Positions 33,613-41,702 of a DNA stretch of 64,000 nucleotides are shown in pieces (position 1 is the stretch's first letter; each line of letters opens with the position of its first letter). A program made the position numbers and the translations under genes. Origin of the DNA: Flavobacteriaceae bacterium (GTDB taxonomy: Bacteria; Bacteroidota; Bacteroidia; Flavobacteriales; Flavobacteriaceae); the NCBI GenBank assembly GCA_028279515.1, contig JANQNQ010000005.1, forward strand, positions 186,001 through 250,000. The letters run 5' to 3'. The notes beneath the pieces were generated by a model. The model was not told the DNA's origin. It ran no database searches and saw nothing but the letters and a program-made list of their open reading frames with translations.

Positions 33613-35991
33613 ATGAAGATCAGCCATAACGAAGAATCACCTATGGTGCTGAAGATCAGTTTCAATAAGCTGCTCGATCAGTACGAAGAGATGCTTCAAA
33701 GCAAAGACCCCTTTCTTGTTGCCAAGGCCCAGCGTGTCTTAGATGCGCAAAAGCCTCATCCAGAATTGCGCGATGGTTTTGAGGATTTTTCTCTTTTGGA
33801 CAAATACCAAAAAGAGATCGGAATCATCCTTGAAGATTCGTTCTCGAGCGTATTGACTAAGAACGAGATCAAGACGGCTTCTGTGCCTTTTCACAATTTG
33901 ATCTTTAATTCTTCAGAACGATTTAAGACCATTTTGAAGGAAGCAGGTGAAGGATTCGAGCTCACGATTCGCAACATGCCGGACGATCAGCGTTACATCA
34001 TAGCGTGTGCGATCATTCTGGCCTTTCAATATGGATATAATATAGATTTTAAGCGACCTTTTTTCTACGACATTCCAGATGCGAATGGTATTGTTAGAAA
34101 TTACAAGATCTTATATAATGCAGATTTTACAGAGATCGTAGCCACTGATACCGCCATTCCGATTACGCAAGAAGATGTAGACGAGTTGTTGGATAACTTT
34201 GAAGATATTGAACTGTGGAAGAAAAAGTTTCCACCCAACAGCTATGAATTCAAAGGATTTGTGATCTCTAACATATTTGATGTTACAGCTGATAATTCTT
34301 TATCTGAGCTGAAGGCAAGTCTGTTGGCCTCTAACAAGCGCCAGGACGAAGGCTTTATGGAGGATTTTGAAAACATCTTTAGATCGTTGTTCAACATGAC
34401 CGACATTCAGGTTGGGTTTACGGTATATCGAAAAGAGGAAGACCTTTTTGAAGGAGTTTATGGCGAAGGAATCAATAGCTACCTGCTCAACGGAAAAGGC
34501 GATGCGCCATGCTCAAAAGCGCTCTGTCCTGGTTCCTACAGCAATCTGTTGAAAGAATCGAAGTATTTTTCAGTTTCTGATGTCGATAAGTACTATGACA
34601 TCTCTCAAGGAAGCGCTCCATATAAGAACTTAAAAGCACAAGGCATCAAGAGTGCCATTTTTGCACCCATCGCAAATGGTGACGAGTTGTTGGGCGTATT
34701 AGAACTCGTTTCTAAGCGACCAAAGGCATTGAATAGTATCAACGCGAACAAGCTGATTGATGTGATGCCGTATTTGGTAGATGCCGTGATGCGCTCTAAA
34801 GAAGAGGAAGAAAATGTGATCGAAGCTATCATTCAGCACGAATGTACATCGATTCATCCAACGGTATATTGGAAGTTCTTGGAAGAAGCTCGAAGCTTCT
34901 TACGCGAAGAGCAGAAAGGAAACAGTCCAACCTTCAAAGAGGTAGTGTTTAAAGATGTTTCTCCGCTCTATGGGCAAGTCGATATCAAGGCGTCCTCTGA
35001 CGCCAGAAATCAATCGATCCAGCGCGACCTTATGATTCAGTTGAGTGATGTGCATTCGCTTCTGGAAGTTGCTTTGAAAGAGGAAAAATTACCCGTGTAT
35101 GAGGAGCTTCAGTTTAGGGTCAATGGCCATTTAGGAAAAATTAAAGACGAATTGCATACGCATTCAGAACAAAATATACTCGACTTTCTAAATCGAGATA
35201 TTCAACCCGTCTTGGATCATTTGAAACAAAGCGGAAGCGATTCCCTTAAAGAAACCATAGAACGATACGAAGGTAGACTGGACGATCGTACGGGATTCTT
35301 GTATGACCATCGAAAGAATTATGATGAGAGCGTCACCTTGATCAACAAAAAACTGGCAAAGGTCATTGACAAGAAACAAGACGAGGCGCAAGAGATGTTT
35401 CCGCATTATTTTGAACGTTATAAAACCGACGGTGTCGAACACAACATGTACATCGGAGCTTCACTTGTAAAGGATCGAACCTATAGTGACATCTATCTAA
35501 AGAACCTTAGATTGTGGCAGCTACAGGTCATGTGCGAAATGGAAAATGAGCACTATAACCTTAAGACCGATCTACCAGTGAAACTAGATGTAGCTTCTTT
35601 ACTATTGGTGTACAACGCTTCGTTGTCGATTCGATTTAGAATGGATGAAAAGCAGTTTGATGTTGACGGCACTTACAACGCACGATACGAGATCATCAAA
35701 AAACGTATTGATAAGTCCTTGGTGAAAGGCACGCAAGAGCGATTGACGCAAACGGGCAAGATTGCCATTGTCTATTCGCAAAAAAGTGATGAGCTCGAGT
35801 ACATGCGTTACATAAAGTTTTTGCAATCGAAGAACTATTTCACAGACAACATCGAAATCGTTGAGTTAGAAGGACTACAAGGTGTAAGTGGACTAAAAGC
35901 CATTAGAGCCGAAGTACTATACTCGAAAAAAGGAGAAGACACCGGAAAGATGTATACATACGAGGATCTTATGGCCGAACTCAACGCTTAA
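33613..35991 (+). CDS. GAF-domain protein of unknown function
   Basis: A 792-residue soluble protein. A GAF-like domain lies at about 245-400 (IQVGFTVYRKEEDLFEGVYG; IKSAIFAPIANGDELLGVLEL). The first 240 residues and the last 390 have no domain I recognise; the C-terminal part is rich in helix and charged residues. No kinase, cyclase, EAL/GGDEF or DNA-binding motif was seen, so the output of any GAF sensing is unknown. It converges on the HD-PycTM gene with a four-base overlap, which suggests a fixed gene pair. Confidence 0.75.
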   Translation: MKISHNEESPMVLKISFNKLLDQYEEMLQSKDPFLVAKAQRVLDAQKPHPELRDGFEDFSLLDKYQKEIGIILEDSFSSVLTKNEIKTASVPFHNLIFNSSERFKTILKEAGEGFELTIRNMPDDQRYIIACAIILAFQYGYNIDFKRPFFYDIPDANGIVRNYKILYNADFTEIVATDTAIPITQEDVDELLDNFEDIELWKKKFPPNSYEFKGFVISNIFDVTADNSLSELKASLLASNKRQDEGFMEDFENIFRSLFNMTDIQVGFTVYRKEEDLFEGVYGEGINSYLLNGKGDAPCSKALCPGSYSNLLKESKYFSVSDVDKYYDISQGSAPYKNLKAQGIKSAIFAPIANGDELLGVLELVSKRPKALNSINANKLIDVMPYLVDAVMRSKEEEENVIEAIIQHECTSIHPTVYWKFLEEARSFLREEQKGNSPTFKEVVFKDVSPLYGQVDIKASSDARNQSIQRDLMIQLSDVHSLLEVALKEEKLPVYEELQFRVNGHLGKIKDELHTHSEQNILDFLNRDIQPVLDHLKQSGSDSLKETIERYEGRLDDRTGFLYDHRKNYDESVTLINKKLAKVIDKKQDEAQEMFPHYFERYKTDGVEHNMYIGASLVKDRTYSDIYLKNLRLWQLQVMCEMENEHYNLKTDLPVKLDVASLLLVYNASLSIRFRMDEKQFDVDGTYNARYEIIKKRIDKSLVKGTQERLTQTGKIAIVYSQKSDELEYMRYIKFLQSKNYFTDNIEIVELEGLQGVSGLKAIRAEVLYSKKGEDTGKMYTYEDLMAELNA

Positions 35992-37196
35992 GGAGTGGTA
36001 GGGGCACCAGACATTTGAAACGAAATTGCAAACGCAAGCACCGAGATCACAATACCGACCATGAATATGGCATAAGTATACCTTAGGATTTTGTACTTTC
36101 TGTGCAGTACTTTTCCTAGGAAGTATAGGTCTTTTGTCATGGAAGCGTACAGATAATCCTTGTCCTTCATGACTTCATTCATGGCCCATTGAAAATCATC
36201 AAGTCCCATTTTGTGGAAGTTTCCGAAGAAAAGTAAATTCACTTTCTTATTATTTACGTCTTCACGGGTGAATTTGCCACTGGTGATGTTAGGGCGTGTT
36301 GCCAACACCGAAAGTCCCATCGATATCAAACTAAAAAATAGGAAGATCAATGTTGGATACACTAAATAAGTGTTAGAAGGATTATCCAACTTCGGAATCA
36401 GGTTGGCCAGTGCCAATGAAATGATAATCGCGTTCACTGAAAGCAATATGTTAGCCTTGGTGTCGGCAATATCACTCAGTTTAATGTGATTTCGAAGGGT
36501 GACCCTAAACATGGTTTCAACACCGCGTTCAGGTCGCAGATCCTTTTCTTTTTTTCGTTTTAATTCGGAAGCTTTCGCTTTCTTGTCCTTCTTTTTTTGA
36601 ACGATCTTCCTGAGTTCTTTATTTAGCGCAAGTAGATTCTTGTTTTTTTGAGGTTGCCAAAATTCTACGGCATGCGGGGTGTAAAATTTATGATGATCGT
36701 TAAACATGCGTATGTTTTCTTCGACCCATTCCCGATCACTATAAGTTTTAACTTCCAGTTGTTTCAGCTCTTCGCGAAGAAGGTCTGATACCTCACCATA
36801 ATTTTTCGAGGCAAAATGCGAAAAGTCAGCATCACATAGCATTTTTTCCAATTTAGTCTCAGGAATGGCTCCCATCTTGGTGCTTTCGATACATTTTTTT
36901 ACCACAACTGTCCGCTCAGGTAAGTATCCTTCATTTTTTAGGAATTCTTCAGCGATCGAAGCACCAATAGCCTCATGCCCCGCAGACGATTCTATATGCC
37001 CAATATCGTGGAACCATGCCGCCAATTCAAGGATTTCGGCCTCTCCAACAGATAAGTTTTCGGCTTCTATAAGCTCTTTCACATGCTTCACAACACGCTG
37101 CGTATGATTGTAATTATGGTACAAATAGCCCTTAGGAAGCTTTTCATTTAAAGTATTCAAAACAAAATCTTGTGCTTTATCAAGAATAGTTGCCAT
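35988..37196 (-). CDS. HD phosphohydrolase fused to a Pycsar-effector-like (PycTM) membrane domain
   Basis: A 402-residue protein. The N-terminal half is an HD-type metal phosphohydrolase: HNYNHTQRVVKH (first His), LAAWFHDIGHIE (HD pair), AGHEAIG and LCDADFSHF. A basic charged linker (KKKDKKAKASELKRKK) leads to a three-helix membrane region at about 245-400, opening FRVTLRNHIKLSDIADTKAN, which is the DUF5706/Pycsar effector signature. Membrane segments are VNAIIISLALANLI, YPTLIFLFFSLISMGL and YAIFMVGIVISVLAF. PycTM modules are known effectors of cCMP/cUMP defence systems, but no uridylate/cytidylate cyclase is nearby. It may instead hydrolyse or sense a nucleotide in a housekeeping role. Confidence 0.85.
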   Translation of the reverse strand: MATILDKAQDFVLNTLNEKLPKGYLYHNYNHTQRVVKHVKELIEAENLSVGEAEILELAAWFHDIGHIESSAGHEAIGASIAEEFLKNEGYLPERTVVVKKCIESTKMGAIPETKLEKMLCDADFSHFASKNYGEVSDLLREELKQLEVKTYSDREWVEENIRMFNDHHKFYTPHAVEFWQPQKNKNLLALNKELRKIVQKKKDKKAKASELKRKKEKDLRPERGVETMFRVTLRNHIKLSDIADTKANILLSVNAIIISLALANLIPKLDNPSNTYLVYPTLIFLFFSLISMGLSVLATRPNITSGKFTREDVNNKKVNLLFFGNFHKMGLDDFQWAMNEVMKDKDYLYASMTKDLYFLGKVLHRKYKILRYTYAIFMVGIVISVLAFAISFQMSGAPTTP

Positions 37197-37248
37197 ATTT
37201 TAGATAAATTAGATATAGAATCTTAAAGGTAACCTTTTATCAGAAATC

Positions 37249-40200
37249 ATGAAAATTCGCGCGTTAATCATCGTCTTCGCCCTCCTTGCCTCTTCATGTG
37301 CCACCTATAAGTCGCAATTTGCGCAAGAGGCTAACATTCAGACAGCTTCGAACAAGCCGATCTCATATACCTTCTATTTGATGGGAGATGCCGGTAATGC
37401 AAAAATCAATGAGTCGACATCGGCCTTGAAGGCATTTCAGCAGGAACTGAGCAAGGCAGACGCCAATAGCATGGCCTTGTTCTTAGGAGATAACATCTAT
37501 GAAAAAGGAATGCCGAAGGCTGATCATTCTGAACGAGCTATCGCCGAACATCGCCTCAACGTGCAATTGGACGCTGTGAGGGATTATAAAGGAAAAACGG
37601 TCTTCGTTCCAGGAAATCACGATTGGTACTCTGATGGATTAAAAGGATTGAAAAGGCAGGAAAAGTATGTTGAAGAAGCGCTGGGAAAAAATACGTTTCA
37701 ACCTGAAAATGGGTGCCCTATAAAACGCATTAAGATCAATGATGATGTGGTCGTCTTGGCGATTGATTCACAATGGTATCTAGCCAATTGGGATAAACAT
37801 CCTACTATAAATGACGATTGCGAAATCAAAACACGGGAGGACTTCTTTGCTGAGTTCGAGAGTCAGTTAAAGAAAAACCAAGGGAAAACGATTGTTGTGG
37901 CCATTCATCATCCGATGGACACGAACGGCAGTCATGGCGGACAATTCGCCCTTGGTAAACATCTGTTCCCATTTCAAACCAAAGTACCACTACCCATCAT
38001 AGGAAGTCTCATCAACCTCACCCGAAAAACGGGCGGGGTTTCTCCTCAAGACCTACAGAACGTACATTATCGAACCCTTTCAAAAAGATTGCTCACCTTG
38101 GCGCAAGAATCAGACAACGTGGTACTGGTATCAGGTCATGACCACAGCTTGCAATACTTGAAAGCACAAAATATTCCGCAGATCATTAGCGGCTCAGGGT
38201 CTAAAGGATCTGCTGCCTCGATAAAGGGAGATGGCGTGTTTTCATATGGCGGCCCGGGCTACGCAAAGATGATGGTCTATGAAGACGGATCGGTGCAGGT
38301 TCAGTTTTTTGGGGAAGAAAACAATTTTTCAGGTCCCATGTTTACAACCAATGTCATAGACGCCGATCAGTCGACCGAAATGAAAGAATATCCAAGCAGT
38401 TTCCCTGCAACAGCTTCTGCTTCTGTGTACACCGAAGAAGAAACGTCAAAAGGCGGGGTGTATCGCGCACTTTGGGGAAGCCACTATCGTGCAGAATATA
38501 GTACAGAGGTCAACGTACCGACAGCATCGCTCGATACACTGTTAGGAGGTCTTACACCTATAAGAAAGGGTGGAGGACACCAATCTAAGTCGCTCAGGTT
38601 GGTCGATAAGGACGGAAGACAATACGTCATGCGTGCTCTACGAAAGAGTGCTGTGCGCTTTTTACAGGCGGTGGCTTTCAAAGATCAATACATTAAAGAC
38701 GATTTTAGCGATACCTATTCAGAAGATCTCTTATTGGATTTCTACACCGTATCCCACCCTTATGCCTCTTTTGTGGTGGGAGATTTGGCCGATGCGGCAA
38801 AGGTGTTTCATACCAATCCGACCTTGTATTATATTCCAAAGCAGAAGGCGCTCGGAAGCTATAACGATACCTATGGCGATGAACTGTATATGATAGAAGA
38901 ACGCGTGACGTCTGGACACGGAAGTGTTGCCAGTTTTGGCAATTCGAACGAGATCATCAGTACGCCTGACCTATTGAAAAAACTAAGAAGGCGTGACAAG
39001 AACGATGTGGATCAAAAGGCCTACATCAGAGCACGATTGTTCGATATGATGATTGGGGATTGGGATCGACACGAAGATCAATGGCGTTGGGCCGAATTTG
39101 ATGAGCAAGGCAAAAAAATATACAGACCTGTGCCAAGGGATCGAGACCAAGCGTTTTCAAATTTCGACGGATTCCTGTTAGGGATTTTTACACGGATCGT
39201 CCCCGGGTTGCGCTTGATGCAAACCTATGGCGAGGAGATGCGCAGTGTAAAATGGTTCAATGACGAACCCTTTCCGTTAGATATGGCTATCATTATAGAT
39301 CATTCATGGGAAGATTGGGAAGAACAAGCAGATTACCTGATTAACAATGTAACCGATGAGGTCATCGATCGGGCTTTTTTAAATATGCCTACGGAAGTAC
39401 GAAACCTTCGTATGGATGAGATCAAGATGAAACTCAGAGCCCGTCGCGGTAATATGAAGGCCATCGCCAAAGAATATTACCAACGCCTGAAGCAATGCGT
39501 GATTGTCACCGGTACCGATAAAGATGACCATTTTGAGGTCGCGCGAATGCCCGATGGTAAAACCAACGTAAAACTGTTCCGTATTCAAGGCGGAAAAAAA
39601 GGAACGGTGGTTTTAGATGAGACATATGACAAAGAAGAAACCAAAGAGATCTGGTTGTACGGTTTAGATGATGAGGATGTTTTCGAAGTCAAAGGAAGCG
39701 GAGATAATTTGATCAAACTAAGACTGGTTGGCGGACAAAATAATGACAGCTACGATGTGACGAACACAAGTCGCATGCGTGTGTATGACTATAAGTCGAA
39801 GAAAAACACCTTTGTTTCAAAACAGGTTCCGAAGCGACTCACCGATCAATACGATGTAAATACCTATCATTTTAAGAAGACCAAGAAGTACGTAAATCAA
39901 TTGGTGCCGATCATTGGGGCCAACCCAGACGACGGACTCAAAGTTGGATTGAATAATACCTTGAGCATTCTCTCTTTGCACAAAAAGCCGTTCAGCCAAA
40001 AGCACAACATCTCCGCGGCTTACTATTTTGCCACACAAGGATTTGATGTGCGCTATAACGGTGAGTTTGCCAACGTTTTTGATGGTTGGAATTTTGGCAT
40101 TGAAGGCGTTTTCACAAGTCCTAATTTCGCCATCAATTACTTTGGTTTTGGCAACGAGACCACCTTTGACGATGATGCGGTAGATTTCGATTTTAACCGC

Positions 40201-40932
40201 GTAAAACTAAGTACGGTTAAAATCGCACCTTCACTGATTTGGAGAGGTCATAGCGGCGGATTCTTTTCTTTCGGAGGAACCTATGAGTCCATTGAGGTCG
40301 AAGATACTGTTGGGCGTTTCATCAATACCACTACTGATGTGTCGCCACTGGTCTTTGAAGCACAAAACCTGATCGGAGTTGAAGCAACCTACGGTTTCGA
40401 GAATTTTGACAATGCATCGAATCCTACATTGGGTATGCAGTTCTTGCTAACAGCAGGATATAAGACCAATCTAGATGAAAGCGACAACTCGTTTGGTTAT
40501 GTAGTACCGTCATTGAGTTATACCTCAAAACTAAATGCCAATGGTACGGTAGTTTTAGCCACCAAATTTAAAGGAAACTTGATTTTGGGTGATGATATCT
40601 TCTTTTATCAAGCCGCAACCATCGGAGGTAATGATGGGTTGAGAGGTTTCCGACATCAACGATTTACGGGGAAGTACGCCTTTTATCAAAATACAGATCT
40701 GCGATTTAATGTGACCAAATTTAAAACAGGTTTAGTACCTATGAAGCTAGGACTTTACGGCGGTGCCGACTACGGACGTGTTTGGGAGGAAGATGATAGC
40801 AGTAGACAATGGCATAACTCCTTTGGCGGTGGACTCTATCTGAACGCAGTTGAGACCTTCACAGCCAACTTCTCACTGTTTAATTCACGAGATGGAAATC
40901 GCTTTGCTTTTGCGGTAGGGTTTAATTTTTAA
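37249..40932 (+). CDS. Lipoprotein with metallophosphoesterase, kinase-like middle and outer-membrane barrel
   Basis: A 1227-residue protein. The lipoprotein signal ends at Cys17 (LLASSC). A calcineurin-like phosphoesterase follows (about 38-360): MGDAGN (45-50), GDNIYEKG (80-87), GNHDW (122-126), IHHPMDTNGSHGG (219-231) and SGHDHS (295-300). The middle (about 430-760) has no annotated fold known to me, but MMIGDWDRHEDQW (600-612) and PRDRDQAF (629-636) look like the catalytic and metal motifs of atypical kinases of the HipA/Fam20 kind. The C-terminus (about 930-1227) reads as an Omp85/D15-like beta-barrel ending FAFAVGFNF. The enzyme domains would therefore be held at the outer membrane. It diverges from the HD-PycTM gene with 52 bases between them. 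Confidence 0.85.
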   Translation: MKIRALIIVFALLASSCATYKSQFAQEANIQTASNKPISYTFYLMGDAGNAKINESTSALKAFQQELSKADANSMALFLGDNIYEKGMPKADHSERAIAEHRLNVQLDAVRDYKGKTVFVPGNHDWYSDGLKGLKRQEKYVEEALGKNTFQPENGCPIKRIKINDDVVVLAIDSQWYLANWDKHPTINDDCEIKTREDFFAEFESQLKKNQGKTIVVAIHHPMDTNGSHGGQFALGKHLFPFQTKVPLPIIGSLINLTRKTGGVSPQDLQNVHYRTLSKRLLTLAQESDNVVLVSGHDHSLQYLKAQNIPQIISGSGSKGSAASIKGDGVFSYGGPGYAKMMVYEDGSVQVQFFGEENNFSGPMFTTNVIDADQSTEMKEYPSSFPATASASVYTEEETSKGGVYRALWGSHYRAEYSTEVNVPTASLDTLLGGLTPIRKGGGHQSKSLRLVDKDGRQYVMRALRKSAVRFLQAVAFKDQYIKDDFSDTYSEDLLLDFYTVSHPYASFVVGDLADAAKVFHTNPTLYYIPKQKALGSYNDTYGDELYMIEERVTSGHGSVASFGNSNEIISTPDLLKKLRRRDKNDVDQKAYIRARLFDMMIGDWDRHEDQWRWAEFDEQGKKIYRPVPRDRDQAFSNFDGFLLGIFTRIVPGLRLMQTYGEEMRSVKWFNDEPFPLDMAIIIDHSWEDWEEQADYLINNVTDEVIDRAFLNMPTEVRNLRMDEIKMKLRARRGNMKAIAKEYYQRLKQCVIVTGTDKDDHFEVARMPDGKTNVKLFRIQGGKKGTVVLDETYDKEETKEIWLYGLDDEDVFEVKGSGDNLIKLRLVGGQNNDSYDVTNTSRMRVYDYKSKKNTFVSKQVPKRLTDQYDVNTYHFKKTKKYVNQLVPIIGANPDDGLKVGLNNTLSILSLHKKPFSQKHNISAAYYFATQGFDVRYNGEFANVFDGWNFGIEGVFTSPNFAINYFGFGNETTFDDDAVDFDFNRVKLSTVKIAPSLIWRGHSGGFFSFGGTYESIEVEDTVGRFINTTTDVSPLVFEAQNLIGVEATYGFENFDNASNPTLGMQFLLTAGYKTNLDESDNSFGYVVPSLSYTSKLNANGTVVLATKFKGNLILGDDIFFYQAATIGGNDGLRGFRHQRFTGKYAFYQNTDLRFNVTKFKTGLVPMKLGLYGGADYGRVWEEDDSSRQWHNSFGGGLYLNAVETFTANFSLFNSRDGNRFAFAVGFNF

Positions 40933-40951
40933 CCTTAGTTAAATACAGACA

Positions 40952-41005
40952 AACCCTCTGTCAATGCGTAGCATTGACATCTCCCTTCAACTGAAGGGAG
41001 AAGCT
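40952..41005 (+). repeat. Palindromic element, family B copy 3
   Basis: Left arm AACCCTCTG, variable hairpin TCAATGC (40961-40967) with GCATTGA (40971-40977), right hairpin CTCCCTTC (40981-40988) with GAAGGGAG (40993-41000). It begins 20 bases after the stop of the 1227-residue gene. Confidence 0.85.
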
Positions 41006-41023
41006 TATTATAGTCACATATAA

Positions 41024-41078
41024 AGCTCCCCTCTTTAACCAAAGAGGGGTGATTCAGCTTTAGCTGAATCGGGGAGTT
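41024..41078 (-). repeat. Palindromic element, family A copy 3
   Basis: CCCCTCTTT (41028-41036) pairs with AAAGAGGGG (41041-41049); the inner hairpin GATTCAGCT (41051-41059) pairs with AGCTGAATC (41062-41070). It ends eight bases before the stop codon of the DUF559 gene, on the 3' side. Confidence 0.85.
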
Positions 41079-41085
41079 CGATCAG

Positions 41086-41460
41086 TTATCTAGCCGGTCT
41101 GAAGTTAGACTTGATTTCGTGAAGTACAGAATGTAATTGATCAAAAACTGATTTGTTTTCAAACCTTAATACCTTATATCCTAATGATTCAAGATATGTT
41201 GTTCGCTTTGTATCATACTCTTGAGCGATAGGGTCAAAATGTCCTTGCCCATCAAGTTCAATAATGAGTTTTTCTTCGGCACAATAGAAATCAACTATAA
41301 AATTTCCAATGCTATGTTGTTTGGTGAAACGCCTTCCTTCAAAATTACGCGCTTTAATGTGCTTCCACAGAAATGCTTCTGCTGGAGTTAAACGCTTGCG
41401 GAGATCTTTTCTATATCCTGAAAGTTCCTTTCTTGTATGTACCCTTCTTTTTCCTTTCAT
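41086..41460 (-). CDS. DUF559 endonuclease-like protein
   Basis: A 124-residue protein of the Vsr-like PD-(D/E)xK nuclease fold. The start at 41460 gives MKGKRRVHTRKELSGYRKDL; the frame is open to 41502. The family motifs LTPAEAFLWKHIKARN, GRRFTKQHSIGNFIVDFYC and EEKLIIELDGQGHFD are present, with the Asp of VDFYC and the Glu/Asp of ELDG as likely metal ligands, and the C-terminal VLRFENKSVF is conserved. The biological role of free-standing DUF559 proteins is not settled. It is enclosed by the palindromic elements at 40952-41078 and 41562-41698, and has no gene partner. Confidence 0.85.
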   Translation of the reverse strand: MKGKRRVHTRKELSGYRKDLRKRLTPAEAFLWKHIKARNFEGRRFTKQHSIGNFIVDFYCAEEKLIIELDGQGHFDPIAQEYDTKRTTYLESLGYKVLRFENKSVFDQLHSVLHEIKSNFRPAR

Positions 41461-41561
41461 CAAAAAAACTTGATAAAAGATACTTGAATAGGTAGATGGC
41501 ATAAAGAGCTATGTAATATTTGGAATATTTTTAGTTATAACTGGTTAAAAATCTATAAACA

Positions 41562-41614
41562 AACTCCCCTTTCTTCCACTTAGTGGAATTCATTCCCCTC
41601 TTTAACTAAAGAGG
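41562..41614 (+). repeat. Palindromic element, family A copy 4, truncated
   Basis: Opens AACTCCCCTTTCTT, inner hairpin TTCCACT with AGTGGAA, then CCCCTCTTT (41595-41603) with only AAAGAGG (41608-41614) before the sequence turns into a family C hairpin at 41615. The missing GGAGC shows that the element was cut. Confidence 0.8.
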
Positions 41615-41641
41615 TTGTCATTCCCGCGAAGGCGGGAATCT
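41615..41641 (+). repeat. Family C hairpin
   Basis: The pattern GTCATTCCCGCGAAGGCGGG is an inverted repeat (CCCGC with GCGGG) joined directly to the broken family A element. It resembles the copies at 12606 and 26306. Confidence 0.8.
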
Positions 41642-41674
41642 GTATCATGTTTACCTTAATTCTACTAAAATTAA

Positions 41675-41698
41675 GCTCCTCCCTTTGCCAAACTGAGG
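41675..41698 (-). repeat. Degenerate family B fragment
   Basis: GCTCCTCCCTTTGCCAAACT keeps the right end of family B but the second stem arm (CTGAGG) has decayed. It lies directly after the stop of the gene ending at 41703. Confidence 0.55.
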
Positions 41699-41702
41699 TT
41701 TT

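Noticed and set aside
35988-37196. Complete Pycsar antiphage system
   Set aside because: No uridylate or cytidylate cyclase gene is next to the PycTM-bearing protein.
37197-37248. GGTAACC between divergent genes as another Pho half-site
   Set aside because: Only one half-site is present; no partner at 11-base spacing on either strand.
398-41698. CRISPR array made of the intergenic palindromes
   Set aside because: The copies are dispersed over 41 kb, differ in orientation and have no regular spacers or cas genes.
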